From assembly GCA_015501595.1 (NCBI GenBank), contig JADNRX010000103.1, forward strand, positions 1 to 64,000: 64,000 nucleotides of DNA. Reading direction: 5' to 3'. This DNA comes from Hymenopellis radicata. Lineage: Eukaryota > Basidiomycota > Agaricomycetes > Agaricales > Physalacriaceae. Numbering within the stretch: position 1 is the stretch's first letter; each line of letters begins with the position of its first letter. A program made the position numbers and the translations under genes. Below the pieces are notes generated by a model that worked only from the letters and a program-made list of their open reading frames with translations, was not told where the DNA came from and ran no database searches. Shown here piece after piece: positions 12,160 through 23,931 of this stretch.

Positions 12160-15100
12160 TCATGACCGCCACGACATCGACGCTCTCAGATGCGGCGACG
12201 CAGGCGGCGAGTACGACTGCGACGAATTGAGCGCCCCCGGGTTGTACAGCGGCACCGTCGGCAGCAGCTCAAACACATGCTGCGCAACAGCCCGCGCCAT
12301 CGTCCGCGGACCCCCCTCCGTCGAGTTCATCACAGCATGCACCTGCGCGTCCTGCACCATGTCCTCGTCGTCAGCCGCGCCGTTCGTCGGCGGACTCGTC
12401 ACAGGATTGTTCAGGTTCACCCCGCGGCCGTCCCAGATGCACCGCACGTCGTTGCCCGGGATAATCTGCACCAGCCGCCCCGTCTCCAGACGCCGCACTT
12501 CGATGAACCGGCTGTCGAAGAGGAGGATGTACGGCATGTGGAGGGCGACGCGATCAGCGGTACCCTCCCACTCAACGGCTGTCGTGGCCCGATTGGGGTC
12601 CCCATGTTTGTCCACGAAGAGACCGAACTCTGCAGACATAGTAGTCAGCGCTAATCAAACCAGGCGCAATCAAACTGACCATCGTAACATAACAGGAACT
12701 CGTCCTCCGCCGACCTGAACATGCCAATAGGTCGACAGGAATCGCAGCGTTTTGCCAGTGATGCAAACTTGGCATCATCAGGTACTCGTGGAATCGTGAC
12801 ACTTTTGAATCTAAACGGCAATTAGAACCCATGTCTCGTCCAGGCAGATGAACGTACTCGTTAAGGTTCATAATTTCAAAGCCTTTAGCGCATAGGATAG
12901 CGATGTTGGCTTTCAAGAAGATGAGGTCGAAAGACTCGGATGGTAAGAAGAAGTCCTACATAACATCGTCAGTCAAAAGTCCTATAAGCAAGGCAAGGAT
13001 TAACTCACTCGGTATATCCTAAACCACTCAGACTTTGCCGACTTGAAACCCAAACGAGAACCAAACCCTCCAGGGGCCTTCACCCTCTCATTAATCTTAT
13101 CTCCTACGGGCTCCAAGACGCGGAATATACTTTCCAACTAACAGTCACGTCGTTAAGCGCTAGCCAGGATAACAACATGGAACAACTTACGCCCTTCTTT
13201 TTCATGTACACGACCAAAGTGCGTCCATGCAACGTGCCGATACTGAAGAAGTGCACATCTTTGGCGCCGCTGAGCTTCTGAGGAACCTGCGAAGCGTGTG
13301 ATACCGTTGGGCTGGATGGCACAAGCGCCTCAATGTGATACGCGAAAAGAGACTGAAGCTACCGTTAGTCAAAGAAGCGCGCTTGAAGAAGACGCATACC
13401 TTGTCCGCCAACACCAGGAAAAGACCAAACTCCTCCAACATTGCACACTGTGTCACTAGCTTGAGGTGCAGCACACGGCGCATGGCTGAGGCAAAGTCAG
13501 CGGAAATATGACAAGACATAAACCGAAAACATACACTTCGGGTCATGGCGGAAACCAATCCAGACACCCTCCGCGCAACCAATAGCGACCAAACCGCGTC
13601 CATCAGCCGTATTGAAGGGAACCGAACAAGTGACCTTGCCCGTCAGCGAGTTCTCTTGATTCCAGGCGGCAGGAGGCGACGCCGGTCCACCAAGCATAGA
13701 CGGAATGAGGAACGTGTCCGCACTAAGCGTCTCAATCTCGAAAACTTTGTTTGACTCCTGGACGACCTTTCGTATCACAAGCGCCTCCTCCAGCTTTTGC
13801 TTCCACTCCGCACGAGCCTGGGCAGTTTCCGCGTACAGTATGTACGGACCACCCATGCGTCCGTTGTGATGAAGCGTACACGGATACACGGCACGAGAGT
13901 CTGCGCTGCTTTCGGGCGAAGAAACGCCAGGCGTGCCATTGGGGCCTTCCGTGTGTCGTTCACCACGAAGGCCACGTAGTAAGCCCGCGCTTCGCTGTGT
14001 TGGGGGATCCGAGAAGTTGACCAGCGTCAATAGATCGAGCGGTGTAGGCTAAAGGCCGAATCAGTCAAGCACAGCGTTGAAACTGGCCAGCGTACCCTGC
14101 GATTGACGTAATAATACGTTACACCGTCCTTCTCCTTGGGCTTGGTGAGAACAACTGCAGAGATGGTCAGAAGAGACATTCAGAAGGACACAATTTACCG
14201 CTTACGATAGTTGTCGAAGAGAAGGACAAAGAGTTCACTCCATCCGTTCCATTCGAGACCACTGTCCGGCTGTCTCAACAACTTCCCAGAATGTATCAAC
14301 GACCGGTGCTGATCAAGAAGATCCATGTCCTAAACCGATCATCAAAATCTATCTCTACAAAGAAGGTCAGACGCAAACGTACCACCGTCTCTCCGTGCTT
14401 GAAGATCAGATAAGAGCTATACCTCCACAACTCGACCTTCTGTTTCGCTGACACTACTCCCGGCTCTGTGTCTTTACCAATCGACTTGATCACTTCCAGA
14501 ACCTGCGGAATATCCCTCTTGTCGTCATGCCCGGCTGGTGTCTCGTCCAAGACACCCTTCAACAATAGCTCATACCGCAGCAGCCTGGGAATCGGTCGAT
14601 TGATGAAATTCTTCATGTCCAGTCGATGCGCATCGGGATGGCGAACACATTTCTACCGAAACCTATCAATAACTGACCAAGGAGAACGAAGCAAGTAATA
14701 CTAACCTCAACGAATTCCTTGAACGCCGGATTCGTCGCCATCTCATTATCGATCCTGTAAGCGGCTATCGGGTAGTTGGGAATGTACTCCATATATGCGT
14801 CCCGGAAGTGCAGCGCCGCATCGAACATTGGCGCTGTCACACTCCGTATTATCGGGTGCTCATCCCGCTGAATTTCATGGAACTTCTCCACTAGCCGGCG
14901 GTGGTGAACACCCAGTTCCTTGAAGTTATGGAAGACGTCGTCAATGAATGTATTCAGCTTGCTGGGGTCCATGATGGGCGTGTCGGCATTGCGCAGAGGT
15001 TGGATGTACATCTGCGAACATCTTAGTGAAGCGAAGCGACGTACAAAAGACGACGTACGATTTCAATGTTCTCCAAATCCTTCACATATGCCATCTCACC

Positions 15101-17751
15101 CTTGATAAGCTCGAATATGATGCTAAATCATTATCAGCTTGAGCGAGCTGCCACCGAAAGGGGAAACTTACGCCTGTCGTTTTGCGTCCTCCTTTGACAA
15201 ACTCTTTCGCAGATCCGCCGAGACCATGTCATGCCATTCCCACTTCCCAGGCGCCCCTTTGCCCATCGCAATCTGGAACGTCCTTAGCTGCGCCGCGCTC
15301 TGCAGATTCTTGATCGCTTCAATCGCTTGCAAGAGGTAGTCTCCGTCGGGATTTCCATGCGCCGTCTCATGATAGATCGCCTCAAGGAATACGGGATATT
15401 TCTGCAGATGCTCTGACGGCCTGTTCAAGAAATGCTTCAGGTTGAGATAGATGTTCTCTTCGCCCTCCCGACTTGTGTGTCGTGCGCATTGCTGTCGGAC
15501 AAAGATTGTCAGCCATCCAGTTCAAGAAAGCATAGAGAAAGAACACACCTCGAAAAACCTCCTCAAATCGGGATTGCTCTCTTCCTCCTCCTTGAGCCGC
15601 TTCTCCGCCAACGGATAATTGCCAATGTAGATCGGATACGCCAGCCTGAAGTCTACCGTCGCCGCCTCCAGAAACACATCGCCAATGCGCTGAATGACAT
15701 ACTGCTGTTCGCGCTGCCGGACATACATCACCTCCAATAAGCGCCGATTGCACTCCCGCAAATCCAGAATATTGCCGAATACTGCATCAATAAAGTCCTC
15801 CAGTTTCGACACAGGTTCTATGAGGGGAGGATCGGCGCGCCGTAGAGGTCGGATAAAGTCGTTCTCAACCGTATCGAGATCAGCGAGGTACTGGTCTTCC
15901 TTGTTGATAATCTTATGGATGATAGTCTGCCGATTAATCTCGCTCTCCGGTAAGGAATCCAACACCTCTTTCGGCACCGTACTAGGCCAATCGGGCTTCT
16001 GCTCTGGAGCAGGCTCCTCGACAGGCGCGTGAACAGGCCCAAGAATAGACGTCCCTCGTCGTGGGCATGAATATGAGTAACACGGTGTCTCGTCGACGCA
16101 CGTCGCGACGTAGCACTTGGTCAACATCGTCACGACTCCGGTAGGGAGTTCCTCGCTGACGGGCGGTGCATCCGACGCGCCCTCTCGGTCATCAAGGAAC
16201 ATGAAGACGTCTTCCACGCCATCTTGCAGTACGCGCCCACCCCACTCGACTTCGTAAAAGTAGAGTTGGCTTTGTAGACTTCGAGCGACCTGCAAAGCCG
16301 CGCGGCGATCATTGGTCGACATGCGGAGATTAATCGCGAGCTCCCGTTGTATGAGTGACTGGATCGTGGAAACGATGTCCTTGCCCGTAAACGCGCGTGG
16401 ATATGGTATGCTTCCCTTGACATGGGTCCCTCTCGGTACCTTGTCCTTGAGCTGCACAGCCAAATGTGACAAGAGGGAAAAGTTGACAAAGTTCTCTTCG
16501 CCCTCTTCTTCGTCTTCCCAATATTCACCATCAGCTTCGTCATAGTCCTGGGAATGTGAATAGTTGGCGATATCGCGCAGCATCTCGCTAGGTCTTCGCA
16601 TAACGTTGCTGGGACCGTCATCATAGTACTGGTCGGAGGAGGGACTTAATGGTTCGGGGTGTGGAACATAGTAGACTTTGGGTGGAGGAGGGGCGGAGGA
16701 AGAGGGGGAGGGTGTTATCTGATAGTCCTGAGAGGTGGTTCCGTTGACGGCTATATTTCTATGCTGGTGCTTGTCGAAATAGCCAGATGAGGAGGCATCT
16801 GGAGGAGCCATGAAGCTGGGACCAGGTTCTACCTGCGAGGAAGAGGAGGAGCCGGGGTATGGATCGTATCTTGGTTGACTGGACGCATTGTATTGACTGG
16901 AATATTGGTCGTGTATATGATCGCGGCTGGGTTTCCGATGGATAGTTGGACCGGGTACATCCAGACTTTGGTGGGAAGAGTGATGATGGTGTGTGTCGGG
17001 CGGTGAAGTGGGCCGACGAGTCTCGCGACCTGTGCCATAACTGCGCAGCGTGTCGTAAGTGGGTTCGTATGAAGAGGGTGAATCGTATGTAGGCTCCCAA
17101 ACTGGCTCGTTCCTTGAGCTAGGCGTAGTCGGTCTTGGGCTCGCAGGAAGGCCAGCACCGCGTGGGGGCTCTGGCAAGCGCCTATTGGCGGCGCTGCGAT
17201 TCCCGGTTGCTTTGCGCAAGAGACCGCCGTTCGAGGACGAGTACGAGTCGTGGCGCGGATCACCACTAGAGTCAGAGTGTCGGTGGCGGGTATCGTAGAC
17301 TTCAGGCTCTGGCATCGGGATCGAATGACTACCTGGCGTGGGTAGCGGTCTGCGCATGCTGCCAGGCGATGGCGATGGACTGCTTTTATTGGGCCACGCC
17401 GACTGCAAGCCTGCCTGAATGTTAGCAAGGAAAATATTCATATGCAGAATACGCACTGCTGGGGTCGTCGCCATACCGTCGGCCATTGCTCGGCGGTAAT
17501 GGGGACGCTGCCGTCTGCGGTGCTATATCGCGCGATAAGTCAGTCGTCACCGAGAACAACAAAGAGCACATACCAGGCATCCTACCCGGGTAGTCACGGT
17601 CATTGACCTCACTGTACACGCTATATATCGTGTCGATATCCTTCTCCGTTGACGGCGGTGGCTCCTCCGTAGCGAATCCGGCCCATACTTGCTCATAAAG
17701 CTGCTGCAGATCCTGGTCGATGGGAGAGCTCGAACGCTGCCTCGTTGACAT
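12160..17751 (-). CDS. Rho-type GTPase exchange factor: DEP - DH - DH - PH - CNH
   Basis: This is a large signalling protein of the Rom2/Rgf type, which activates Rho1 in the fungal cell-wall integrity pathway. From ATG 17751 (MSTRQRSSSPIDQDLQQ) a long Ser/Pro/Tyr-rich disordered region runs to about 16560. A DEP domain follows at about 16530-16180 (HVKGSIPYPRAFTGKDIV, WGGRVLQDGVEDVFMFLDD). A first DH-like module lies at about 15950-15270 (QTIIHKIINKEDQYLADLD; LNLKHFLNRPSEHLQKYPVF). A second DH lies at about 15180-14420 (AIIFELIKGEMAYVKDLE; MKNFINRPIPRLLRYELLL). A PH-like segment (TYYYVNRRPTPLDLLTLV) comes next, then a CNH domain from about 13700 to the end, finishing NNPVTSPPTNG and a serine-rich tail; stop at 12160. 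About 17 introns of 45-70 bp keep phase, and no disruption is seen. Two DH modules in a row are unusual compared with the single DH of yeast Rom2. Confidence 0.9.
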
Positions 17752-18596
17752 TGCGGCTGCAAGTCGGGGGTGATCGAGGCGCTGAGATAACGCCCAGCGG
17801 CTACGGCGGGGGCGGTAACAGCGGCGCCTGCGTCGGTGGTCCTAGTGTAACCCCTCCAAAATACTGCGCGGAAATACGAATATTCGGCGGTCAAGGTGAC
17901 AGGCAGAGACTGGTTAGAGATCAAGCATAATCCAGATTACATCATAGCTTTTATTAAATTAAGTAATGTTATTAAGTACCTTACCAGCCACGATACGATA
18001 TCTGGTGGCGTTTAAGTCAGCTCACCATTCTAAAATGACCACGTTAAGAACCGTTTACGGCGCATGTTGCACTGAGCTATCTGGAACTGAGCTACGTGAA
18101 CTTGCACTGATGCCTGCCTGCTCCGATTTTCCATCAGTACAGACTCATACCGAGTCATACCGAGTCATACCTGTCCTGTTGCACGCGACGACACCAAGAT
18201 TGTTGGTGTTCGTGTCCGCTGAGTCGGTGCGTTCCCTCTGTAACGTTGACCCTAGCACAAATTCGCGACTGGTTATCTTCATTGTGGTCTAGCGCTAACG
18301 AGGGATACTGGGAGAGGCGTTCATGTAAGAAGAATAATGCACGTATCCCTGTTGAATTTAAATCACTCCGGGCTGACCCTTGCGTCGCGTGAAAAAACAT
18401 CCATTCGATGCCAACAGTGAATTTGTTCAACAGCAGTCTCATTCAGATAAGTAAATGAGTGGGGCTCGGATCCAACGCGTCGATGCTACATCGAACCCTG
18501 TACGTTCGTCATTTTAACTGTTGTGTCCGACTCTAATGTTCCTAGTATCTCGCCCTCGCCATGATACTCGGCGACGCCTAGTCGCTTCTACGCGCA
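17752..18596. other. Intergenic, no gene recognised
   Basis: The 5' part should hold the RhoGEF promoter. A short imperfect tandem repeat of ATACCGAGTC lies near 18145-18175. No coding exon is recognised. Confidence 0.4.
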
Positions 18597-19734
18597 TCAT
18601 GCAGTCCTCCGAATCGGTTGTCCATTGAAAACACCGACTTCGCTGAATTTCCGGGTGAGAAAACAGAGTTGATAGATAGAACAATGAAAGACATACTCGT
18701 CCTGTCGTCTTTGATTCTGCTTTGCCAGACAAATGTCCGCATACTCCCATATATCCGTAATTCCGCCATAACCCCAGTCTGATTCAATGTCGCAATCCTT
18801 CGAAAAGCAATGGAGGTTGGCAATCTGCCAATAATAATCACAGTCTGCCTGACTGATCACCACTAGACGATCCGAAGCCGCCGATAGAGTCTCGAGTTAG
18901 AGGCAACACTGTCGATATCGCTCTGCGTGTCCATCGACAGAAAATAATCCACATAGAGCACGAACATGGCTATATTGCTCGGGAGAGCAGTGAGAGGATC
19001 CGTAACCAAAGATAGGAAGGCCCTATCAGTGAGGAAACGTGAAGCAATCGGACCGGAAAGGCAGAAATGTGAGAGTCCTGGGCATGCGGCAAAAAGTTGC
19101 CACGAAATAGACTGTACATTGTCTTCATCCTCGGTATTGTGGTACAAATGCAGGTGGGTTAGCGATGGTGGCACAAACTTGACGTATTTGTCAAGCGTGA
19201 GGCGCTGCGCTCGCACATCGAGTATGGACAAATGGGAAAGACGAATATAGCCGCTGGATACAGTGAAAGCGTGTAGGTCTTCACTGACCGGAACCCAGAA
19301 AGCGAGGCGCCTCGCGCCACTACACTCGTTCAACACTATTCGGATGAGTTCTGTTATAGCACTAAACGGGACAAGCCTCCCGTCAGGGCCTTCAAATTGG
19401 CCATGTGTGAGATTACCCAGGCGGAGTATTTTTACGCTCCGAGCGAAGAACGCGGAGTCATTGCGCGCCGATATTGATTCGGTGAAGCCCACAAGCTGTG
19501 GAACGGTGTGGAGAGTGACAGCGTGGTATAGGATGGGATCGATCCTAATGAGAATACGGGCGTGAGTAAACGAGTTTGAAGAGAATATGAAGTCGTTCAC
19601 CACTGGCGAACAATTTTTGAAACGCGAGCGAGGACTTGGGCGGTACAAGCGTCCTCCCACGCAGCCGTTTCGAGGAGAAACCGCGCCACGTCGGTTGGGA
19701 GATCTGGAAATGGCTTAAATGTAACCAGATCCAT
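18597..19734 (-). pseudogene. F-box-like family, type A (P1A), frameshifted
   Basis: Type A member of the cluster family, head-to-head with P1B. Exon 1 (ATG 19734) encodes an F-box-like segment, FPDLPTDVARFLLETAAWED, ending VSKIVRQW. After a ~55 bp intron exon 2 reads IDPILYHAVTLHTVPQLVGF, NDSAFFARSVKILRLGN and PPSLTHLHLY. The related copies read on through LETLSAASDRLVV. Here one base is missing in the TCTAACTCGAG stretch near 18893, giving SRLYRRLRIV and an early stop. The lost C-terminal part (ANLHCFSKD, DIWEYADICLAKQ) is still readable in another frame to 18597. Product unknown; F-box-like proteins usually act as substrate adaptors of SCF ubiquitin ligases, but this is inference. Confidence 0.75.
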
Positions 19735-19844
19735 GATGGAAGGAAGGAAAGAGTGACCTTCGGCATCAGAAGCGGCATACTCGGGCCGGAGGTACCCTTG
19801 CGTTTGAACGCCCATCTTGTTTAAACATCGTGGCTGTTGCGCAG
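19735..19844. promoter_or_regulatory. Shared divergent promoter of pair P1
   Basis: Only 110 bp separate the two start codons of P1A and P1B. A half-site TTCGG (19759-19763) remains from the inverted repeat TTCGG-N6-CCGAA seen intact in pairs P3, P4 and P5; the second half-site has changed. A GTTTAAAC palindrome lies near 19819-19826. Confidence 0.5.
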
Positions 19845-20761
19845 ATGGAGTTCATCCCAGATTTACCTTTGGATGTGGCGCGGCTCCTGCTGGAGGAGGC
19901 TGCTTGGTCGGATCGAAGCACGACTGCCCGAACTCTCACCCTCGTCTCAAAAGATGTCCGTCAATGGTAAGTATATCGAGTGGAACGCGATTTCATACTG
20001 ATCCGTGCTGCAGGATAGATCCTATTCTGCACCATACTGTCACTCTTGACACACACACCAAACTTGACGCCTTTGCCGCCACTGTCATCGCTAGGAATGA
20101 TCCCGCATTCTTCCGTCGTACAGTCAAAGTTCTGACAATCCTGACAATCGACAATCTCGAGTTGGGAGATGTCTCTGACGAAATCATCGACCTCACCGAC
20201 AGTATGGCTGTCATCTTGACAGCATGCACAGGCATCGAGCGCTTTGCATTTTGGGTCGCTGCAACGGTCCACATCCCCCCAAAAGAATTTCACCTACTAT
20301 GGAAGAATATGCAGCCAACCCATGCCTCCCTTGCAGTAAGGAATGGAGCCAATTCATTTCCCCTCATCTTCGCTATGATGTCCCCATCCTTGACTCACTT
20401 CATCTCGACTTCACCGGGCTATCCCATCTCTCCCCATAGTTCCCTTTTCGCTGACTCATCATTCCAGTCTCGACGCTCTCGACTTGACATCATGAGCAAT
20501 TGATCCCATCGTGTCTGTGCTCCCGCATACGGTTACCAGACTTCTAGTCAGCGTGATATCATTGCGCGCGCGCGCGGATAGTGCACTCCGGGCGCTGTTC
20601 AATTGAAAACCCTCCAAGCCGACCCTCGCGTCGTGTTCATTCTCCCGACCGAACACCCACTCCATGCAGCCGAAGAGTTGCGAGCGCATGAGAAGAACAG
20701 AGACGGGTGCTTGAATTGGGGATCATGGGGAAATATCGATTGTGAGGAATTTTTGCAGTAG
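19845..20761 (+). pseudogene. F-box-like family, type B (P1B), decayed
   Basis: Type B member, divergent from P1A. Exon 1 (ATG 19845) gives FIPDLPLDVARLLLEEAAW and ends VSKDVRQW. Exon 2 gives IDPILHHTVTLDTHTKLDAF, RNDPAFFRRTVKVL and ACTGIERFAFWV. At about 20398 the frame is lost in the LTHLHLD motif by a missing base, and about 60 bp present in other copies is also missing downstream. The C-terminal part continues in other frames (DPIVSVLPHTVTRLLVSVI; DGCLNWGSWGNIDCEE). Its 3' end faces the 3' end of the SDR gene, the same arrangement as P5B and the SDR relic at 50.6 kb, which marks the two as copies. Confidence 0.72.
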
Positions 20762-20934
20762 ATATCAGTGCTTGAATAGCATATCAGCTTGCTCAGACGT
20801 ACATGAGATACAATTTCCGCTGAAATAATCGAATTAGACGGTAGAATAGTACGAATACTGTACATGTACAGCGCATTTCATATGAACAAGTACTGTTAAT
20901 GACCATGAGGAGTAAGGTCTGTATACCGCGTTCA

Positions 20935-22027
20935 TCAAGGATTAACAAGCCGAACCCCTCCATCAACCACCACCGATGCACCATTCACATACGTACACGC
21001 CGCCAAATACACCGCCGTCATCACCATCTCTTCCTCCGTTCCCGCGCGTCCCAGCGGCGTCGGGGCGACCATCCCCGGGAACGGCTCTGTGTCCAGCGTA
21101 TCCAGTGCGCCCGCGGGAAGCGTCTCCGAGGGGAACACACCCGGATGGAGCACGTTCACGCGCACAGGAATCCCTCGGTGTGCAAAGTCCGTCGCAAGCC
21201 CCATGGAGAGCTGGTGCACGGCGAGTTTCGAGGTGCCGTATGCTAACTACGTTTGGGGTGAGTCGTGAACGCGACGATGGAACAGAAGGAACGGACACTA
21301 TTGACGGTGATCCAGCTCCTGATGAACGCTGCGGTGGAGCCGATGTTGATGACCACCGCGCTGCTCTCCCGCACGGCTGCGCCTTTGATGAGGAGCGGGA
21401 GGAAGGAGCGGACGACGAAGAAGGGAGCAGAGATGTTGGTCCCGAAGATGTCAGTCCAGACTTGGAAGGATTCGTGCTCAAGGGTGTCTTTCTTTGCTGT
21501 GAAATTAGTGAATTTCTTTTGGAGAAAGTCGGGGTCTGTTTGGGGGCTGGGAGTGCTACCGCCAGCGCTGGAAGGTGTGAGTTATGAGCTAAGTAGGAGA
21601 GAAGGAAGAGCCTCGACGTACTTGTTCACAAGGATATCGAGTCTGCCGTCTGTGGCTTGGATGGACTCGACGGCTTTGTCAATGCTCGTTGGGTCAGTGA
21701 CGTCCATGACCAATCTGGATAGTTTACCCTCAGTATACGTGATCAAGGCAAGGAAGACGAAGTCACTAACGGAATGAGAACTCCCTCGCTAGCGGGCAAT
21801 GACGCCGCCGCCTTTTGCAAGACCTCCTCGCGACGCCCGGTGATGTAGACCTTTGCGCCATTCGCAGCAAAGCCTTTGGCGATCATGAAACCACTAACAC
21901 CACCACTCAATCAGCATACACACAGTTGTGAGCGCCGTGATTATACGTACATTCCGGTGCCGCCACCAGTGATGAGCGCCACTTGGCCAGTGAGAGACAT
22001 GAGATTGGATACATTGAGACGAGACAT
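20935..22027 (-). CDS. Short-chain dehydrogenase/reductase (SDR)
   Basis: A classical SDR, an NAD(P)-dependent oxidoreductase; substrate unknown. From ATG 22027 (or in-frame ATG 21998, MSLTGQVALITGGGTG) it carries the TGxxxG cofactor motif split by an intron. It continues with GFAANGAKVYITGRR, PLVMDVTDPTSIDKAV, the DILVN strand, INIGSTAAFIRSW, and the catalytic YxxxK in AYGTSKLAVHQLSMGLA. The end reads PVRVNVLHPGVFPSETLP and YVNGASVVVDGGVRLVNP with stop at 20935. Introns of about 50 bp keep the frame and the gene appears intact. A 5'-truncated, frameshifted copy lies in inverse orientation at 49985-50618. Confidence 0.85.
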
Positions 22028-22074
22028 GGTAGTTGCTAACGATTCTTTCTCAAACCAGCAGGCTTTAAGTGATT

Positions 22075-22494
22075 CTACCTCCGAAGGGTGGACCTGGGTG
22101 GTAGGATGACTTTCAATTCCCGATTGTCCGGCATAGACGAAGGATGAATAAGTCTCGGATTATCCGGAGCAACGATGCGGAATGAATCATCATACGGCGG
22201 TAGGCGGTGTGGCAAGAGGTAGCTGAGTACGCAGGGCGGCTCCATTGTGATTGACGAGGATATGCCGAGTAGTATTTCCTGGCCTTCCCATAGTAAGCGA
22301 CGGTCTTGAGTTCTCTCATGTGGACAGTTTGAAGGAGTAATGAAACGCGTGTAGGGGAAAAGTTGTCGCGAAAAAACTGTAGAGGTAGCATTTGCAATGG
22401 TGGAAAGAAACAGAGAAGATGTTCGGCATTCACCGGCGCGTTCATACCAAGATCGAGAACCGTTCTGTGCGGATATTCGTGTAAGCCATACCAT
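22075..22494 (-). other. Duplicated module X, copy 1
   Basis: Read on the minus strand this stretch resembles the plus strand of 44660-44960. Shared pieces include CTCTGTTTCTTTCCACCA and GTTTCATTACTCCTTCAAAC-like sequence. In both places the module lies just downstream of a type A gene of the same subgroup (P2A and P3A). Translation hints at LLCFFPPL and LKTVAYYGKAR, but no intact frame or known domain is seen. It is probably a relic exon carried along by the duplication. Confidence 0.5.
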
Positions 22495-22639
22495 ATTTGT
22501 TGCAGATTTTAATTGCTATTATACAATCTAACTAGTATATTGAAGTCCATCGAGTGGCGTTCGGAGCACGCAAAGCTGTAGTACAGTTTCCCTTCACAAC
22601 TTTTCTACGCGTAAGTCCCTATGCCCGCTTCTACATACA

Positions 22640-23805
22640 TCATGCGGTCTTCTGCATCGTTTTTGATGCTCCTTTTGGAGGAGCGATGTCGACTTCTCTG
22701 AATTTCCGTGTCAGAATACAAAATTGGTAGATAGAACAATGAAAGACGTACCAAGTAAGCTGGTCCTGTCGTCTCTGACTCTGCTTTGCCAGACAAATGT
22801 CCGCAAACTCCCATACATCCATACCCGATCCATGACCCCAGTCTGACTCGATGGTGTGATCGTGCGAAAAGCAATGGACGTGGGGGATCTGCCCCAAATA
22901 AGAGCTATTGCGATTGATGACCACCAAACGATCAGAAACTGCCCGTAGAGCCTCAAGATTAGATGCCACAGTGCCTGGTCGAAGTATTGTATTAGGCGAG
23001 CCGAGGCTGTGGTCTACAAGGAGCACAAATGTGGTGATGGTGCGCGGTAGGGCGGCGATGGAATCCACGAGCGACGGGAGAAAGTCACGGAATAGGAAAA
23101 CGGTAGCAATCCTACCGGAAAGACAGATGTGAGAGAGTCGGGGGAGTGCAGTAAAGATCCCCCATGGGATACACCGCCAGTGTACGTCGGGCGAGTTGTT
23201 GTCCAGATGTAAATGGGTAAGCGACGGTGGCAAGAACTTGATGTAAGCATGACCAAAGTAAGAATCGCGCCTCACGTCAAGCACAGACAGATGGGTAAGG
23301 TGGTGACTGGAGCTGATTCCAGTGAACCCGTCCAGCACCCTGCCGTCATCTGTCTGAAGCCAGAAAGCGACGCGCCTTACGCCACTACACGCTTTCAACA
23401 CATTTCGAATGAGCTCCATTTTCCTCTCGAACGGAGGTTTATGCACAGAATCAATGGGATCAAAATTAGCGTATATGAGATTGCCAAAGCGGAGTAGTTT
23501 GACGCTCTGGGCAAAGAACGCGGAATCGTTGCGCAACGTTATCGATTGGTGGAATTGCGCGAGCTGTGTGACGGTGCGGAGAACGGCAGTGCGGTACAGT
23601 ATGGGATCAATCCTAATGGGCACATGGGCGTGAGCATATATACGTTTAAATGAACCAGTGAGCTCGCTCACCACTGGCGAACAATTTTTGAGACGCGAGT
23701 GAGGGCTTGGGCGCTACAAGGGTCCTCCCACGCAGCCGTTTCGAGGAGAGACCGCGCTACGTCGGTAGGAAAATCAGGAGATGACTTGACTATAGCCAAA
23801 TTCAT
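22640..23805 (-). CDS. F-box-like family, type A (P2A), open frame
   Basis: A type A gene with continuous coding. Exon 1 (ATG 23805) encodes SSPDFPTDVARSLLETAAWE and VSKIVRQW. After a ~60 bp intron exon 2 runs openly: IDPILYRTAVLRTVTQLAQF, NDSAFFAQSVKLLRFGN, CSGVRRVAFWLQTDDG, PPSLTHLHLDNNSPDVHW, DSIAALPRTITTFVLLVDHS, DVWEFADICLAKQSQ. Relatives splice out a last small intron here. In P2A the corresponding acceptor joins to an immediate stop, so reading through to the stop at 22640 is equally possible. The sequence is closest to P3A and both share module X downstream. It starts 126 bp from P2B on the other strand. Confidence 0.75.
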
Positions 23806-23931
23806 GGCGTCGAGAGTTGACTTTGGCAGTTTAGAACAAAGGAGCTACTTCCGAATCCGGGAGGCGGCAAAGACGGGCCGGGCGCTCACCTTGCTGCACC
23901 ACCTTCTTCCAACATCGTGGCCTATACACAG
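23806..23931. promoter_or_regulatory. Shared divergent promoter of pair P2
   Basis: 126 bp lie between the start codons of P2A and P2B. On the minus strand the sequence ATTCGGAAG is kept, but the following GCCGAA half-site of the inverted repeat has been lost (half-site CCGAA on plus at 23851-23855). The flanking words match P3. Confidence 0.5.

Noticed and set aside
12071..12718. Long plus-strand open frames over the RhoGEF C-terminus (up to 215 codons)
   Set aside because: They are antisense to the CNH end of the RhoGEF, have skewed Arg/His composition and no domain.
18145..18175. ATACCGAGTC short tandem repeat as a regulatory array
   Set aside because: Only two to three imperfect copies and no relation to neighbouring gene starts.
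23806..23931. The pair spacers considered as introns of fused A-B transcripts
   Set aside because: A and B are on opposite strands, so a fused transcript is impossible; the spacer is a divergent promoter.
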